From DATLMR01 sp035634255 (GTDB lineage: Bacteria > Acidobacteriota > Blastocatellia > UBA7656), in the NCBI GenBank assembly GCA_035634255.1, contig DASQDI010000040.1, positions 62,001-126,000 on the forward strand: DNA of 64,000 nucleotides. Direction: 5' to 3'. The notes beneath the pieces were generated by a model. It worked only from the letters and a program-made list of their open reading frames with translations. It searched no databases and had not been told where the DNA came from. Of this stretch, positions 25,539 to 34,537 are shown piece by piece. The translations under genes and the position numbers were made by a program. Positions within the stretch are counted from its first letter, which is position 1, and the number at the start of each line of letters is the position of its first letter.

Positions 25539-27557
25539 CTATAGCCCCCCCTCGACCGGCTTCATCGTCAGCCTATACCAGGTCCTGGGTTTGAACGCTA
25601 TAAGGAGCAACTCTCCTTCAACGCCTAGGCCCGCCGTATCGGGGAAGAAACGGCGGGTAGTGCGCGGCTCCAACCAGTTCAGAGGGTTACCACCTTCGTC
25701 AAGCAGGTAGATAGACCCATCAATAAATATGGTGTAAATGTGCCCGGTCCTGGGGTCAACGACAGGGTTGATCGTGATGATCTTCTCCTGAAAACCGTCG
25801 ATGGAAGTAGTGACGTAGATTTTGTCGGTGTCTTTCAGCAGTATCTCGGTAAGCTTCTCTATTCTTTCGCCTTCGAGTCGCCGCTCGAATAACAGCTTGC
25901 CGTCGGGGCTGTATTTCTGAACTATGGGGGCGAGCATAAAGCTGACGTAAAGGTTGTCCTGCGCATCTATGAAGAGGTTGACCCGGTTGATCCCCAGCCT
26001 GTAGAGCTCGTCTTTATACGTGAACTTGTCGCCGTAAATTTCCGAGAAGGTCTTTAGCTTTCCGATAGACCTCAGTTTCTTCCCTTCGCCCGAGTAGACC
26101 GTGACGAGGCTGCCCTTCTCCGGTTGCCCGAGGTACACCTCACCGCCTGAGCTTACAGCGAAGCCAATAAAGGGCGTGGTGCTGAACTCGCCCTTGTAAG
26201 CTCCGTCCGCCCCGAGGCTCTGTATGCGATCATTGTAGGCGTCGTAGACGTAGACTGTTCCGTCTCCCGATACCCCTATGGACTCGGGGCGAATAAGCTG
26301 ACCCGGCCCGGACCCGACCCGCCCCATCTCTCTTTCGATCTCGCCGCGCCGGTTAAGGACCACTATCCGATTACGCTTGATATCTGAGGCGAATAACCTG
26401 TCGCCGTGTGGAGCGGCCTGAAACGGGGTGAACGAGGCGTTTGAGAATACCTCTTCGTACGCCGCGGGGTTGTCCTTACCCTCTAACGGCGCGGCGGTCG
26501 CGGTGGTCGAAGGTGATTTTTTTTCCGCCACCTTACCTGACAACCCGTACAGACTCGTCGCGACTCCGTTGCGACCGGTTTCAGCGACGAACACCTGCTC
26601 GTGGGCCACGTCGTCGCCGGGCGCGGCCTCGCTCGCAGGCTTAAGCCCCTGCGCAGCTATAAAGGCGGGCTTGTTTATCCCGGCTTTCTTCAGGTTGTCG
26701 AGAACGTCGTTCCGGGAGAAGTTATAATCGAACACCAGGACGGCATTCTTCGGTTTCTGGGCGGACGATTGCCTCTGCTCAAACTCCGAAAAGAGCGCGA
26801 GGTATTTCGGCAGGCTACACACTGAACAGTCCGCCGTGAAGAAGACGAATAAGTCGGAGCCGCCCGAGTTCAGGCGGTCAAGCGACGTCGGGGAGAAAGA
26901 ATTCACCTCGTTGACCGGCAGAGGGGGCAGCCGTCGCCCGGTTTGGAATAGCGATGGCCCCTGCTTTAAGCCGGCGCCCGGGTCCGAACGCAGGGCTTCA
27001 ACGCTTAAAATCTGGTGTAAGTATTCCGGGGTGATGGCGTAACTGGTCGAGACCCGGCAGGTGCCTTTTTCGTCGAAGAGGAAGAAGCCGTTATCGTACT
27101 CACCCACGCCCAGTTTCTTTGAGAGGGCTCCGTCCTCGTCGGCAATCACGTCATATTTTATTAAAGCATGTTCAACTAAATCCCTGATTTCAGGTATGTC
27201 CCCGCGCACCAATGCCGTGACGTTCACCTTATCTCTTCCGTAAGTCCGGCAGAAGAGTTCCGCCGCCCTCGCTATGCCGATTGTTTGCCCCCTCTGCTGG
27301 TGCGGGGTGAAGCACAGCAGTAGGTTTACCGCATCAGGCCGCACGTTAATCGTTTTATCACCGTGTAGGCTCTGGCCGCTTATCTGCGGGATCGTGGAAC
27401 CGTACCTTAATATTGTTTTCGGGCGCAGCGAGCCGGGTAAATCGGAGGCTTTATGGTCGTGGCCAAAATGGGATATCCAGCCACGCAAAGCTACGATGTT
27501 AACGATCAGCAGAAGGATTACAAAGACGGCTGGACCTAAATAGCGCTTCGTAAACAT
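25539..27557 (-). CDS. membrane-anchored protein with two thioredoxin-like regions and a six-bladed beta-propeller (672 aa)
   Basis: The ATG at 27557 is chosen because AAGGAGG lies just upstream; longer frames have no such site. A single N-terminal helix at about residues 8-25 anchors the protein outside the cytoplasm. Residues 50-185 resemble a peroxiredoxin/AhpC fold without the classic cysteine pair. Residues 230-350 form a second thioredoxin-like region with FFTADCSVC, Cys244 and Cys247 being a CxxC pair. From about residue 400 NHL-type repeats (RIVVLNRRGEIEREMGRVGS, GTVYVYDAYNDRIQSLGADG) build a propeller. It is followed on the same strand by the two small peptide genes, which may be partners or substrates. 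The function is unknown. Confidence 0.75.
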   Translation of the reverse strand: MFTKRYLGPAVFVILLLIVNIVALRGWISHFGHDHKASDLPGSLRPKTILRYGSTIPQISGQSLHGDKTINVRPDAVNLLLCFTPHQQRGQTIGIARAAELFCRTYGRDKVNVTALVRGDIPEIRDLVEHALIKYDVIADEDGALSKKLGVGEYDNGFFLFDEKGTCRVSTSYAITPEYLHQILSVEALRSDPGAGLKQGPSLFQTGRRLPPLPVNEVNSFSPTSLDRLNSGGSDLFVFFTADCSVCSLPKYLALFSEFEQRQSSAQKPKNAVLVFDYNFSRNDVLDNLKKAGINKPAFIAAQGLKPASEAAPGDDVAHEQVFVAETGRNGVATSLYGLSGKVAEKKSPSTTATAAPLEGKDNPAAYEEVFSNASFTPFQAAPHGDRLFASDIKRNRIVVLNRRGEIEREMGRVGSGPGQLIRPESIGVSGDGTVYVYDAYNDRIQSLGADGAYKGEFSTTPFIGFAVSSGGEVYLGQPEKGSLVTVYSGEGKKLRSIGKLKTFSEIYGDKFTYKDELYRLGINRVNLFIDAQDNLYVSFMLAPIVQKYSPDGKLLFERRLEGERIEKLTEILLKDTDKIYVTTSIDGFQEKIITINPVVDPRTGHIYTIFIDGSIYLLDEGGNPLNWLEPRTTRRFFPDTAGLGVEGELLLIAFKPRTWYRLTMKPVEGGL

Positions 27558-27635
27558 AGAGAGCCTCCTTACGGATGCAATCGGTTTGCGCGCACAAAGA
27601 TCTAAAGCACTGGGGGGTAGCTGTATTTGGACTGT

Positions 27636-27651
27636 AAACAATTAATTGTTT
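27636..27651. promoter_or_regulatory. perfect 16-bp palindrome upstream of the propeller gene
   Basis: AAACAATTAATTGTTT is exactly self-complementary and lies about 80 bases before the propeller start, in a locally AT-rich stretch. It looks like a binding site for a dimeric regulator. No matching regulator gene is adjacent. Confidence 0.4.
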
Positions 27652-27749
27652 CAGGCTCGGAACATGGCAGCCTGCCCTTAAGCAGTCACCTGAGCCTGAA
27701 GCTTTCGCTCGTATCCGGATTCTTCTAGTTGAGCGAGACAAGTTGTCAA

Positions 27750-27770
27750 CAAAAACACGCAGAGTTTTTG
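27750..27770. repeat. 7-bp hairpin CAAAAAC / GTTTTTG in the divergent gap
   Basis: CAAAAAC (27750-27756) and GTTTTTG (27764-27770) pair around a seven-base loop. It lies between the divergently transcribed propeller gene and APC permease gene. Apart from this, the palindrome and the two promoters, the 524-base gap shows no gene. Confidence 0.3.
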
Positions 27771-27819
27771 CTGGTGGCAACCATTAATGACGCATGCCAG
27801 TATATTATATTTATTACAT

Positions 27820-27849
27820 TTGTCAAGGAAATGTATTAATAGATACAAT
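27820..27849 (+). promoter_or_regulatory. predicted promoter, distal, for the APC permease operon
   Basis: TTGTCA (27820-27825) and TACAAT (27844-27849) are separated by 18 bases in an AT-rich island. It lies upstream of a second, stronger promoter. Confidence 0.4.
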
Positions 27850-27946
27850 GCGGACATTTCTTCCCCGGGGCGGGCAGGGTTGGGGGCGACATGGCATTCA
27901 GGGGAGTCCGCGGGGCGTAAAATCTGCCCGCCCCACCGCCCTCTAC

Positions 27947-27976
27947 TTGACATCCGCGCTTTACGAAGTTGATAAT
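27947..27976 (+). promoter_or_regulatory. predicted promoter, proximal, for the APC permease operon
   Basis: A perfect -35 TTGACA (27947-27952) and a near-perfect -10 GATAAT (27971-27976) with 18-base spacing predict a start near 27983. This leaves a leader of about 100 bases before the ATG at 28082, and it supports that inner start over longer in-frame ones. Confidence 0.65.
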
Positions 27977-28081
27977 CGCCGCGCCTTCACTCGTATCAAG
28001 AAAACAAAGCATCTGGTGTCGTCTCGGGTCATGAATCATTGGAAGTATTCGCAACTCAATCCAAAGAGGGGAAGCCAGCGA

Positions 28082-30166
28082 ATGGATACAAAACAGGCCG
28101 ACAAGACCAGCCTCCAGGCTTTTACGTTTGGGGGATTGTTCCGCATCAAGACCCTGGACTCGATCTTGGAGGACGCCGAAAAGCCGGAGTACCAGCTTAA
28201 GCGCGCCATCGGGCCGTTACAGTTGACGCTCTTCGGCATCGGGGCCATCATCGGCGCGGGCATTTTTGCCACGATAGGCACCGCCGCCGCGGGCGACGCG
28301 AACAGGCCGGGGGCGGGCCCCGCCCTCATGATCTCGTTCCTCATCACGGCCGTCGTCTGCGGGTTCACGGCCCTCTGTTACTCGGAGTTCGCTTCAATGG
28401 TCCCGATCTCGGGCTCGGCCTACACCTACTCGTACGCGACGCTCGGCGAAGTCGTGGCATGGATAATCGGCTGGGACCTGATCATCGAATACGCGGTCGG
28501 CAACATCGCCGTGGCCATAAGCTGGGCAAACTACGTGAAGACCCTCCTCGCCAACCTCGGGATAAGGATACCGGACTGGATATCGATGGACTACCGGACG
28601 GCCGCGAAGATCGTGGACGACAACGGGGTCCAGACGGTCTACCGAGACGCGCCGCACATATTCGGGTACCCGATTGTCTTCAACATCCTGGCCGTCCTGA
28701 TCGTCGCGGCCATAACGATCATCCTGATCTGGGGCATCCGCGAGAGCGCGCGGTTCAACGCCCTGATGGTCGGGATCAAGATACTCGTCCTCATGTTCTT
28801 CATCGTCATCGGCTTCTACTGGGTCAACCCCGCGAACTGGGGGCTGAGCCCGGTCGAGCCCGCCGTCTTCGCCCCGAACGGGTGGGCGGGCATAAGCGCG
28901 GGGGCGGCCATAATCTTCTTCGCCTACATCGGCTTCGACGCGGTGTCGACGGTCGCGGAGGAGACTAAGAACCCGCAGCGGAGCCTGCCGATAGGGATCA
29001 TCGCCTCCCTGATAATCTGCACCCTCTTCTACGTCGTCGTCGCGGCCGTCTTCACGGGCCTGATCTCGTACCCGGAGTTGCAGACCAAGCTCGCCACCGA
29101 GCAGGCCGAGCCCCTGACCATGGCGCTAGAACACGCCGTCCCCGACTCGCGGCTGGCGGTCATCATCGTCGCCTTCGGGTCGGCCATCGCGCACACGGCG
29201 GTCCTGCTCGTCTTCCAACTCGGCCAGCCAAGAATATTCTTCTCGATGGCCCGCGACGGCCTGCTCCCCGGAGCCTTCAAGAAGGTCCACCCGAAGTACA
29301 GGACCCCTCACGTCTCAACCATACTAACGGGCCTTTTCGTGGGAGTCTTCGCGGCAGTCGCGAGCCTCGACGAGATGGTGGACCTGACCAACATAGGCAC
29401 CCTCTTCGCCTTCATCCTCGTCTGCGCCGGCATAATCGTGCTCAGGGTCAAAGACCCCGCCCGCCCGCGCCCCTTCCGCGTGCCGAGCGGGTGGAAATGG
29501 ACCCTGATTCTTTACGCGGCCTTCGCGGTCGGGGTTATCCTCTTCCCTATGCCCGCGGTCGCTAAAGGCGTGACGCTGCTGGTCGCCGCCGTAGTCTTCG
29601 CGCTCAGCCGGAACCACATCTTCCCGGTGCTCGGGATAATCTCGTGCCTGTACCTCATCTATTACCTGCCGCCGACTTCATGGCTCAGGTTCGCCGCGTG
29701 GCTCAACCTGGGGTTCGTCATCTACGTCGCCTACGGCTCCATCCACAGCCGCCTGACCGGCAGGCACACGAACGAATCGGAGGCGGAGCACAACGCTCAC
29801 ACTTCTTACTACGGGGCGTGGCTCGGGCTCATAGGCACGGCCCTCCTGTTCCTCATGAGGTGGTTCGACCTGTGGCTCGAAGCGCTCAAGGAACATGCGG
29901 ACCTCGCGGGCTCGGCGAAGTGGGGGGCGGCCTTCTCCGACTCGCTCAAAGCCTCCTCGTGGGTCGAGGTCTCGTGGTTCCTCATCGTCCCGCTCCTGCT
30001 CAACCTGCTCGTGCTCTGCCCGATAGTCGTGCAGAGGGCGCTCAGGGCGAGGCGCGAGGGAGGCGCGGCCGGGCACGGGCAGATTACGAACGTGAGCCTC
30101 GCAATCTCCGGCGTCGTCGCCGTTGCCATAGTTGCTTACCTGACCCTCGTGATACTCCACCGGTAA
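28082..30166 (+). CDS. APC-superfamily amino-acid permease, long CAT-like form (694 aa)
   Basis: The start at 28082 (MDTKQADKTSL) is chosen because the proximal promoter lies inside the longer frame. The N-terminal FRIKTLDSILEDAEKPEYQLKR and GPLQLTLFGIGAIIGAGIFA motifs are those of the YfnA/CAT cationic amino-acid transporter family, and GFDAVSTVAEETKNPQRSLP (helix 6 end) supports it. The core of twelve helices ends near residue 500. Two or more additional hydrophobic segments and a basic C-terminus follow, so the protein is longer than the usual bacterial 460-500 residues. It is the first gene of a two-permease operon. Proton-coupled uptake of an amino acid is expected; which one is not visible. 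Confidence 0.88.
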   Translation: MDTKQADKTSLQAFTFGGLFRIKTLDSILEDAEKPEYQLKRAIGPLQLTLFGIGAIIGAGIFATIGTAAAGDANRPGAGPALMISFLITAVVCGFTALCYSEFASMVPISGSAYTYSYATLGEVVAWIIGWDLIIEYAVGNIAVAISWANYVKTLLANLGIRIPDWISMDYRTAAKIVDDNGVQTVYRDAPHIFGYPIVFNILAVLIVAAITIILIWGIRESARFNALMVGIKILVLMFFIVIGFYWVNPANWGLSPVEPAVFAPNGWAGISAGAAIIFFAYIGFDAVSTVAEETKNPQRSLPIGIIASLIICTLFYVVVAAVFTGLISYPELQTKLATEQAEPLTMALEHAVPDSRLAVIIVAFGSAIAHTAVLLVFQLGQPRIFFSMARDGLLPGAFKKVHPKYRTPHVSTILTGLFVGVFAAVASLDEMVDLTNIGTLFAFILVCAGIIVLRVKDPARPRPFRVPSGWKWTLILYAAFAVGVILFPMPAVAKGVTLLVAAVVFALSRNHIFPVLGIISCLYLIYYLPPTSWLRFAAWLNLGFVIYVAYGSIHSRLTGRHTNESEAEHNAHTSYYGAWLGLIGTALLFLMRWFDLWLEALKEHADLAGSAKWGAAFSDSLKASSWVEVSWFLIVPLLLNLLVLCPIVVQRALRARREGGAAGHGQITNVSLAISGVVAVAIVAYLTLVILHR

Positions 30167-30181
30167 GGACGGGTTAGCCGT

Positions 30182-31732
30182 ATGGCGAAGGCCGAAGCCC
30201 CAGTCGAACAGAAGCCCACAGGTTTTTTGGAGCGCCTCGGGCTGCTCGACTCGACCATGATAGTCGCGGGGTCGATGATCGGGTCCGGGATATTCATAGT
30301 CTCGGCCGACATCACGAGGCGGGTCGGGTCGCCGGGCCTGCTCCTTCTGGTCTGGGTGATCACGGGGTTGCTGACCATCGCGGCCGCGCTCTCGTACGCG
30401 GAGCTGGCGGCGATGATGCCCAGGGCCGGGGGCGTCTACGTCTACCTGCGCGAAGCGTACTCCCCGCTGTGGGGCTTCCTTTACGGGTGGACGTTCTTTC
30501 TGGTCGTACAGGGAGGGGCCCTGGCCGCGGTGTCCGTGGCCTTCGCGGTGTATTTCGACGTGCTCGTCCCCGACGCCGACATGGGGACTTCTTGGATAAT
30601 AGCCCCGATAAATCTGTCGGCCGATTACGCGATAAGCCTCTCGTGGCAGCAGCTCGTCGCGATACTGGTCCTCATGACGTTGACCGTGATCAACCTGCGC
30701 GGCATCAGGCTGGTCAGCCTCTTTCAGAACGCCTTCACCTTCACGAAGACGCTCTCGCTCGCGGGCCTCATCCTGGTCTGCATCATCGGGTATAACTCCG
30801 ACGCCATCGCCCAGAACTTCGGCGATTTCTGGACGCCCCGCGGAGTCTCGACCATCCGGCCGGATTTCGAATTCATTCCGGCCGTGAGCGCGGCGAGCGG
30901 GGCCTTCGGGCTGGTCGTGGCGCTCGCCGCCGCGCAGGTCGGCTCATTGTTTTCGTCGGACGGCTGGTACTACATCACGTTCACGGCGGGCGAGGTTAAG
31001 AATCCCCGGCGCAACATACCCATCTCGCTCGTCGCGGGCACCGTCCTCGTAATAACGCTCTACCTGCTGATCAATCTCGGTTATCTGATAACGCTCCCGA
31101 TCTCGGAGATTCAGGCGGCCGATTCGGACCGCGTGGCGACCGCGGCGGTGACGAGACTGGTCGGGGGCGTGGGCGCGGCGGTGATGGCTATTGCCATCAT
31201 GATCTCGACCTTCGGCACCAACATCGGGACCATTCTGGGGGGCGCGCGGGTCTTTTACACGATGGCGTGCGACGGCCTTTTCTTCCGGTCCTGCGGCACG
31301 CTCAATTCCAGGCGGGTGCCGGGCGTGGCCCTGATCCTTCAATGCGTCTGGGCGTCTCTGCTCGTGCTGCCGCGCACCAGGTCGCGCGACGAAGCGGGCG
31401 TCTACCTGACCGATGCCGCCACGGGAGCGGAGCGGTATGGGAACCTCTACGGCAGCCTGCTCGATTACGTGGTGACGGCGATACTGATCTTTTTCGTGCT
31501 GACGATCATCGGGGTCTTCGTGCTCCGGGTGAAGCGGCCCGACGCGGAACGCCCGTATAAAGCCTGGGGGTATCCCGTGCTCCCGGCCCTCTACGTAATC
31601 ACCGCGAGCGCGATCATAGTCGTCCTCGTCATCTACAAAACGCAGACCACGTGGCCGGGATTGCTGATCGTGATGACGGGCTTCCCCGTCTACTTCCTGT
31701 GGCGGCGGATAAACCGGGACAAAGTCGCCTGA
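30182..31732 (+). CDS. APC-superfamily amino-acid permease (516 aa)
   Basis: It follows the first permease after 15 bases, so it is cotranscribed. LGLLDSTMIVAGSMIGSGIF at about residues 18-37 is the conserved first-helix G-S-G-I-F substrate-binding motif of the LAT/AGT type APC family, and FTAGEVKNPRRNIP is the conserved loop after helix 6. Twelve helices fit the length. An insertion of about 25 polar residues (RTRSRDEAGVYLTDAATGAE) sits in a loop between helices in the second half. Its presence in tandem with the preceding permease suggests related substrates. The gene ends 24 bases from the convergent livF. Confidence 0.88.
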   Translation: MAKAEAPVEQKPTGFLERLGLLDSTMIVAGSMIGSGIFIVSADITRRVGSPGLLLLVWVITGLLTIAAALSYAELAAMMPRAGGVYVYLREAYSPLWGFLYGWTFFLVVQGGALAAVSVAFAVYFDVLVPDADMGTSWIIAPINLSADYAISLSWQQLVAILVLMTLTVINLRGIRLVSLFQNAFTFTKTLSLAGLILVCIIGYNSDAIAQNFGDFWTPRGVSTIRPDFEFIPAVSAASGAFGLVVALAAAQVGSLFSSDGWYYITFTAGEVKNPRRNIPISLVAGTVLVITLYLLINLGYLITLPISEIQAADSDRVATAAVTRLVGGVGAAVMAIAIMISTFGTNIGTILGGARVFYTMACDGLFFRSCGTLNSRRVPGVALILQCVWASLLVLPRTRSRDEAGVYLTDAATGAERYGNLYGSLLDYVVTAILIFFVLTIIGVFVLRVKRPDAERPYKAWGYPVLPALYVITASAIIVVLVIYKTQTTWPGLLIVMTGFPVYFLWRRINRDKVA

Positions 31733-31756
31733 ATAGGCGTGCGCGCGGGAGCGCCC

Positions 31757-32461
31757 TCATTCGCCGAGGTACGCCTCTTTGATCCGGGGGTCGGCGGCGA
31801 GGTCCCCCGAAAGCCCTTCCATGATGATCCTCCCCGTCTCCAGCACGTAGGCGCGGTCGGAGTGTTTCAGCGCGGCGTGCGCGTTCTGCTCGACCAATAA
31901 AATGGTCGTCCCTTCGCTCCTGATGCCTTCAATCGCCTCGAATATGGTGTGGACGACGAGGGGCGCGAGCCCGAGCGACGGCTCGTCCAGCAGGAGCATG
32001 CGCGGGCGCGACATGAGGGCGCGGCCCATGGCGAGCATCTGCTGTTCCCCGCCCGACAGGGTGCCGGCCTTCTGCGCCTCGCGCTCCTTCAGGCGGGGGA
32101 ACATGGTGAAGACCTTCTCCATGTCGGCCGCAATCAGGCGCTTGTCGCTTTGCAGGTAGGCCCCCATCCCCAGGTTTTCGCGGACGGTCAGGTTGGCGAA
32201 GACTCCGCGGCCTTCGGGCGACATGGAGATGCCGCGTGCCACGAGCTTGTGGGTCGGCTTGCTCGCGATGTCATTGCCCTCGAAAAGGATGCGGCCGCGT
32301 TTGGGGTTCAACAGCCCGGTGATGGTGCGTAAAGTGGTCGTCTTACCCGCGCCGTTGGCCCCGATCAGGGTGACGACTTCGCCCTTCTCGACGTGCATCG
32401 AGATGTCTTTGAGCGCTTCGATTGCGCCGTAGCTTACCGAGATGTTTTCAAGCGTCAGCAT
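31757..32461 (-). CDS. livF: branched-chain amino-acid-type ABC transporter ATPase LivF (234 aa)
   Basis: An ABC ATPase with Walker A GANGAGKTT at about residues 34-42, the signature LSGGEQQMLAMGRALM and Walker B MLLLDEPSLGLAP. The short length, the SLGLAP end of Walker B and the EQNAHAALKHSDRAYVLETG segment identify LivF as against LivG. It is the last gene of the livJ-H-M-G-F transcript and pairs with LivG to power the LivHM channel. Confidence 0.95.
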   Translation of the reverse strand: MLTLENISVSYGAIEALKDISMHVEKGEVVTLIGANGAGKTTTLRTITGLLNPKRGRILFEGNDIASKPTHKLVARGISMSPEGRGVFANLTVRENLGMGAYLQSDKRLIAADMEKVFTMFPRLKEREAQKAGTLSGGEQQMLAMGRALMSRPRMLLLDEPSLGLAPLVVHTIFEAIEGIRSEGTTILLVEQNAHAALKHSDRAYVLETGRIIMEGLSGDLAADPRIKEAYLGE

Positions 32462-32491
32462 AAGGCCTGTCTGGGGCCGGCGGCCGGCTCC

Positions 32492-33358
32492 CTAATCTCC
32501 TAAATAGGCTTCGATCACCTTCGGGTCATTCTTGATCTGTTCCGGCAGGCCGAGCGCGATTGACTTGCCGTAATCGACGACCTGTATGCGCTCGCACACG
32601 CCCATCACGACCTTCATGTTATGCTCGACCAGAAGTATCGTGAGCCCGTACCGGTCGCGTATCTCGCGGATCAGGTCCATGAGGTCTTCCGCCTCCGAAG
32701 GGTTCATGCCGGCCGCGGGCTCGTCCAGCAGCAGGAGCTTCGGCCTCGTCGCGAGCGCGCGGACTATCTCAAGTCTGCGCTGGTTGCCGTAGGGCAGGCT
32801 CGTCCCGCCCTCATCCCTGAACCGCGCGAGGTCGAATATCCCCAGAAGCTCAAGGCAGAACTCCCTGTGCTCGCGCTCGTCGCGCCCGAAGCGGGGCAAC
32901 CTCAGCACGCAGTCCAGAAGGTTCTGATTCGCGTGGATGTGGCAGGCGGTCATCACGTTTTCGAGGACGCTCATGCTGGGGAAGAGCCTTATGTTTTGGA
33001 ACGTGCGCGACACGCCGCAGGAGGCGATCTGGTAGGGCCTGAGCCCGTCTATCCGCTGCCCCTTGAAATAAATCTCGCCCGAAGTGGGCTTGTAGACGCC
33101 CGTGAGCAGGTTGAAGATCGTGGTCTTCCCCGCCCCGTTCGGCCCGATCAGGCCATAGATCTCGCCCTCGCGGACTGCCAGGTCGAGCTCGTTCACGGCG
33201 ACGAGCCCGCCGAACCGGATGGTGCATTTTTTCGCCTCAAGGACCACGCCGGCGTTCGCGTCCGGCCGCCGCGTCGACCTCATCGTGCGCGCGGCTTCCG
33301 TGATTATGGACTCTTCCTTGGTCGCCTTGACGGGATCCTGCTCGGGCTGATTACTCAT
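32492..33358 (-). CDS. livG: branched-chain amino-acid-type ABC transporter ATPase LivG (288 aa)
   Basis: Walker A GPNGAGKTT at about residues 72-80 and FNLLTGVYKPTSGEI, the signature region SLPYGNQRRLEIVRALATRP (LivG proteins have the variant PYGxQRRLE in place of LSGGQ), and Walker B LLLLDEPAAGMNPSE are all seen. An N-terminal extension of about 40 polar residues before the first strand (VVLEAKKCTIRFGGL) is unusual for the family. Its ATG lies directly against the livM stop, with no gap. Confidence 0.95.
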   Translation of the reverse strand: MSNQPEQDPVKATKEESIITEAARTMRSTRRPDANAGVVLEAKKCTIRFGGLVAVNELDLAVREGEIYGLIGPNGAGKTTIFNLLTGVYKPTSGEIYFKGQRIDGLRPYQIASCGVSRTFQNIRLFPSMSVLENVMTACHIHANQNLLDCVLRLPRFGRDEREHREFCLELLGIFDLARFRDEGGTSLPYGNQRRLEIVRALATRPKLLLLDEPAAGMNPSEAEDLMDLIREIRDRYGLTILLVEHNMKVVMGVCERIQVVDYGKSIALGLPEQIKNDPKVIEAYLGD

Positions 33359-34453
33359 TTACTCTTTGCCCCTTTTCGCGACTTCGCGCGAATCGGTCTC
33401 CGCGTCGTTGGCGATGGGAAGCCCCTTCGACGCGCCGACCGCTTCGTCACTCACGCGGCCCTTCTGGGGCCGCCTCAGCCAGTTGAGCCCGAACTCTCGC
33501 TGGCCCAGCATGCCCTGAGGTCTGGTGAGCATGATCACTATCAACAAAGCGGAATAGATGACCAGACGCCACTCGGAGAACTCGCGCAGCAGTTCGGGCA
33601 GCGCGGTGATCAGTATCGCCCCGAGTATCGAGCCGGTGATCGACCCCATCCCGCCGAGGACTATCATTATGATGATTTCAAAAGAGCGTATGAACTGAAA
33701 ATCGTTGGTGCTGAGGAACTTCGTGTAATGGCCGAACAGGACTCCCCCTATGCCGGCGAAGGCCGAGCTTATGACGAAGGCCAGGACCTTATAGCGCGTC
33801 GTGTGGATGCCCATCGCCTCCGACGCGAGCTCGTCCTCGCGGATCGAGACCAGCGCGCGGCCGACGTTCGAATGGACTATGTTTCTGACGACGACGACGG
33901 TGATGACGGCGAACGCGCCGACCCATAAGAAGTCCGAGTAGCCGGGGACCGTGAACCCGGTCGCGCCGCCTACCTTATCTATGTTGAGAATCACGATCCG
34001 AATGATCTCGGCAAAGCCGAGGGTGACGATGGCGAGGTAGTCCCCGCGGAGCCGGAGGCTCGGTATTCCCACCACGAGGCCCGCGAGCGCCGCGGCCAAC
34101 CCTCCGGCGAGCAAGGCCAGCAAAAATATCAGGACGCTCGCCGCGCCCTCCCCGACCGCCCCGGCCAGAGACCTCTCCCACGCCTGCGCGTGGTAGACGG
34201 TCAGGTAGGCCGACGTGTACGCGCCCACGGCCATGAAGCCCGCGTGCCCGATGGAGAACTGCCCCGTGAATCCCGTGATCAGGTTGAGCGACACCGCGAG
34301 GATTATGTTGATGCCGGCGAGCACGAGGATGCGCCCGTAGTAGGGCGGCATCCCCACGCCGAACAGCCCTTCATCGCTGATGAGGGCGTTTATCACGTAG
34401 AGTACGGCGAATATGGCGAGGGCGCTGACGAGTCGTTTGACGAGTGTAGGCAT
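33359..34453 (-). CDS. livM: branched-chain amino-acid-type ABC permease LivM (364 aa)
   Basis: A polytopic permease whose LNLITGFTGQFSIGHAGFMA motif near residues 57-76 is the LivM family hallmark. The cytoplasmic coupling loop (VGRALVSIREDELASEAMG) and LGGMGSITGSILGA follow. The C-terminus is a hydrophilic tail of about 45 residues, a little longer than usual. It is encoded between livH and livG. Confidence 0.94.
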   Translation of the reverse strand: MPTLVKRLVSALAIFAVLYVINALISDEGLFGVGMPPYYGRILVLAGINIILAVSLNLITGFTGQFSIGHAGFMAVGAYTSAYLTVYHAQAWERSLAGAVGEGAASVLIFLLALLAGGLAAALAGLVVGIPSLRLRGDYLAIVTLGFAEIIRIVILNIDKVGGATGFTVPGYSDFLWVGAFAVITVVVVRNIVHSNVGRALVSIREDELASEAMGIHTTRYKVLAFVISSAFAGIGGVLFGHYTKFLSTNDFQFIRSFEIIIMIVLGGMGSITGSILGAILITALPELLREFSEWRLVIYSALLIVIMLTRPQGMLGQREFGLNWLRRPQKGRVSDEAVGASKGLPIANDAETDSREVAKRGKE

Positions 34454-34537
34454 AAGAATCAGGTCTGAGCTTTGACTGACGGGTCCGGGCCGGGTCTCAA
34501 AAACTGAACATCCGGAACCCCCGTTTCAAATCCCGGC

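Noticed and set aside
27794..28081. A 96-residue N-terminal extension of the first APC permease
   Set aside because: It lacks a ribosome-binding site and hydrophobic or domain features, and the best promoter of the operon (27947-27976) lies inside it.
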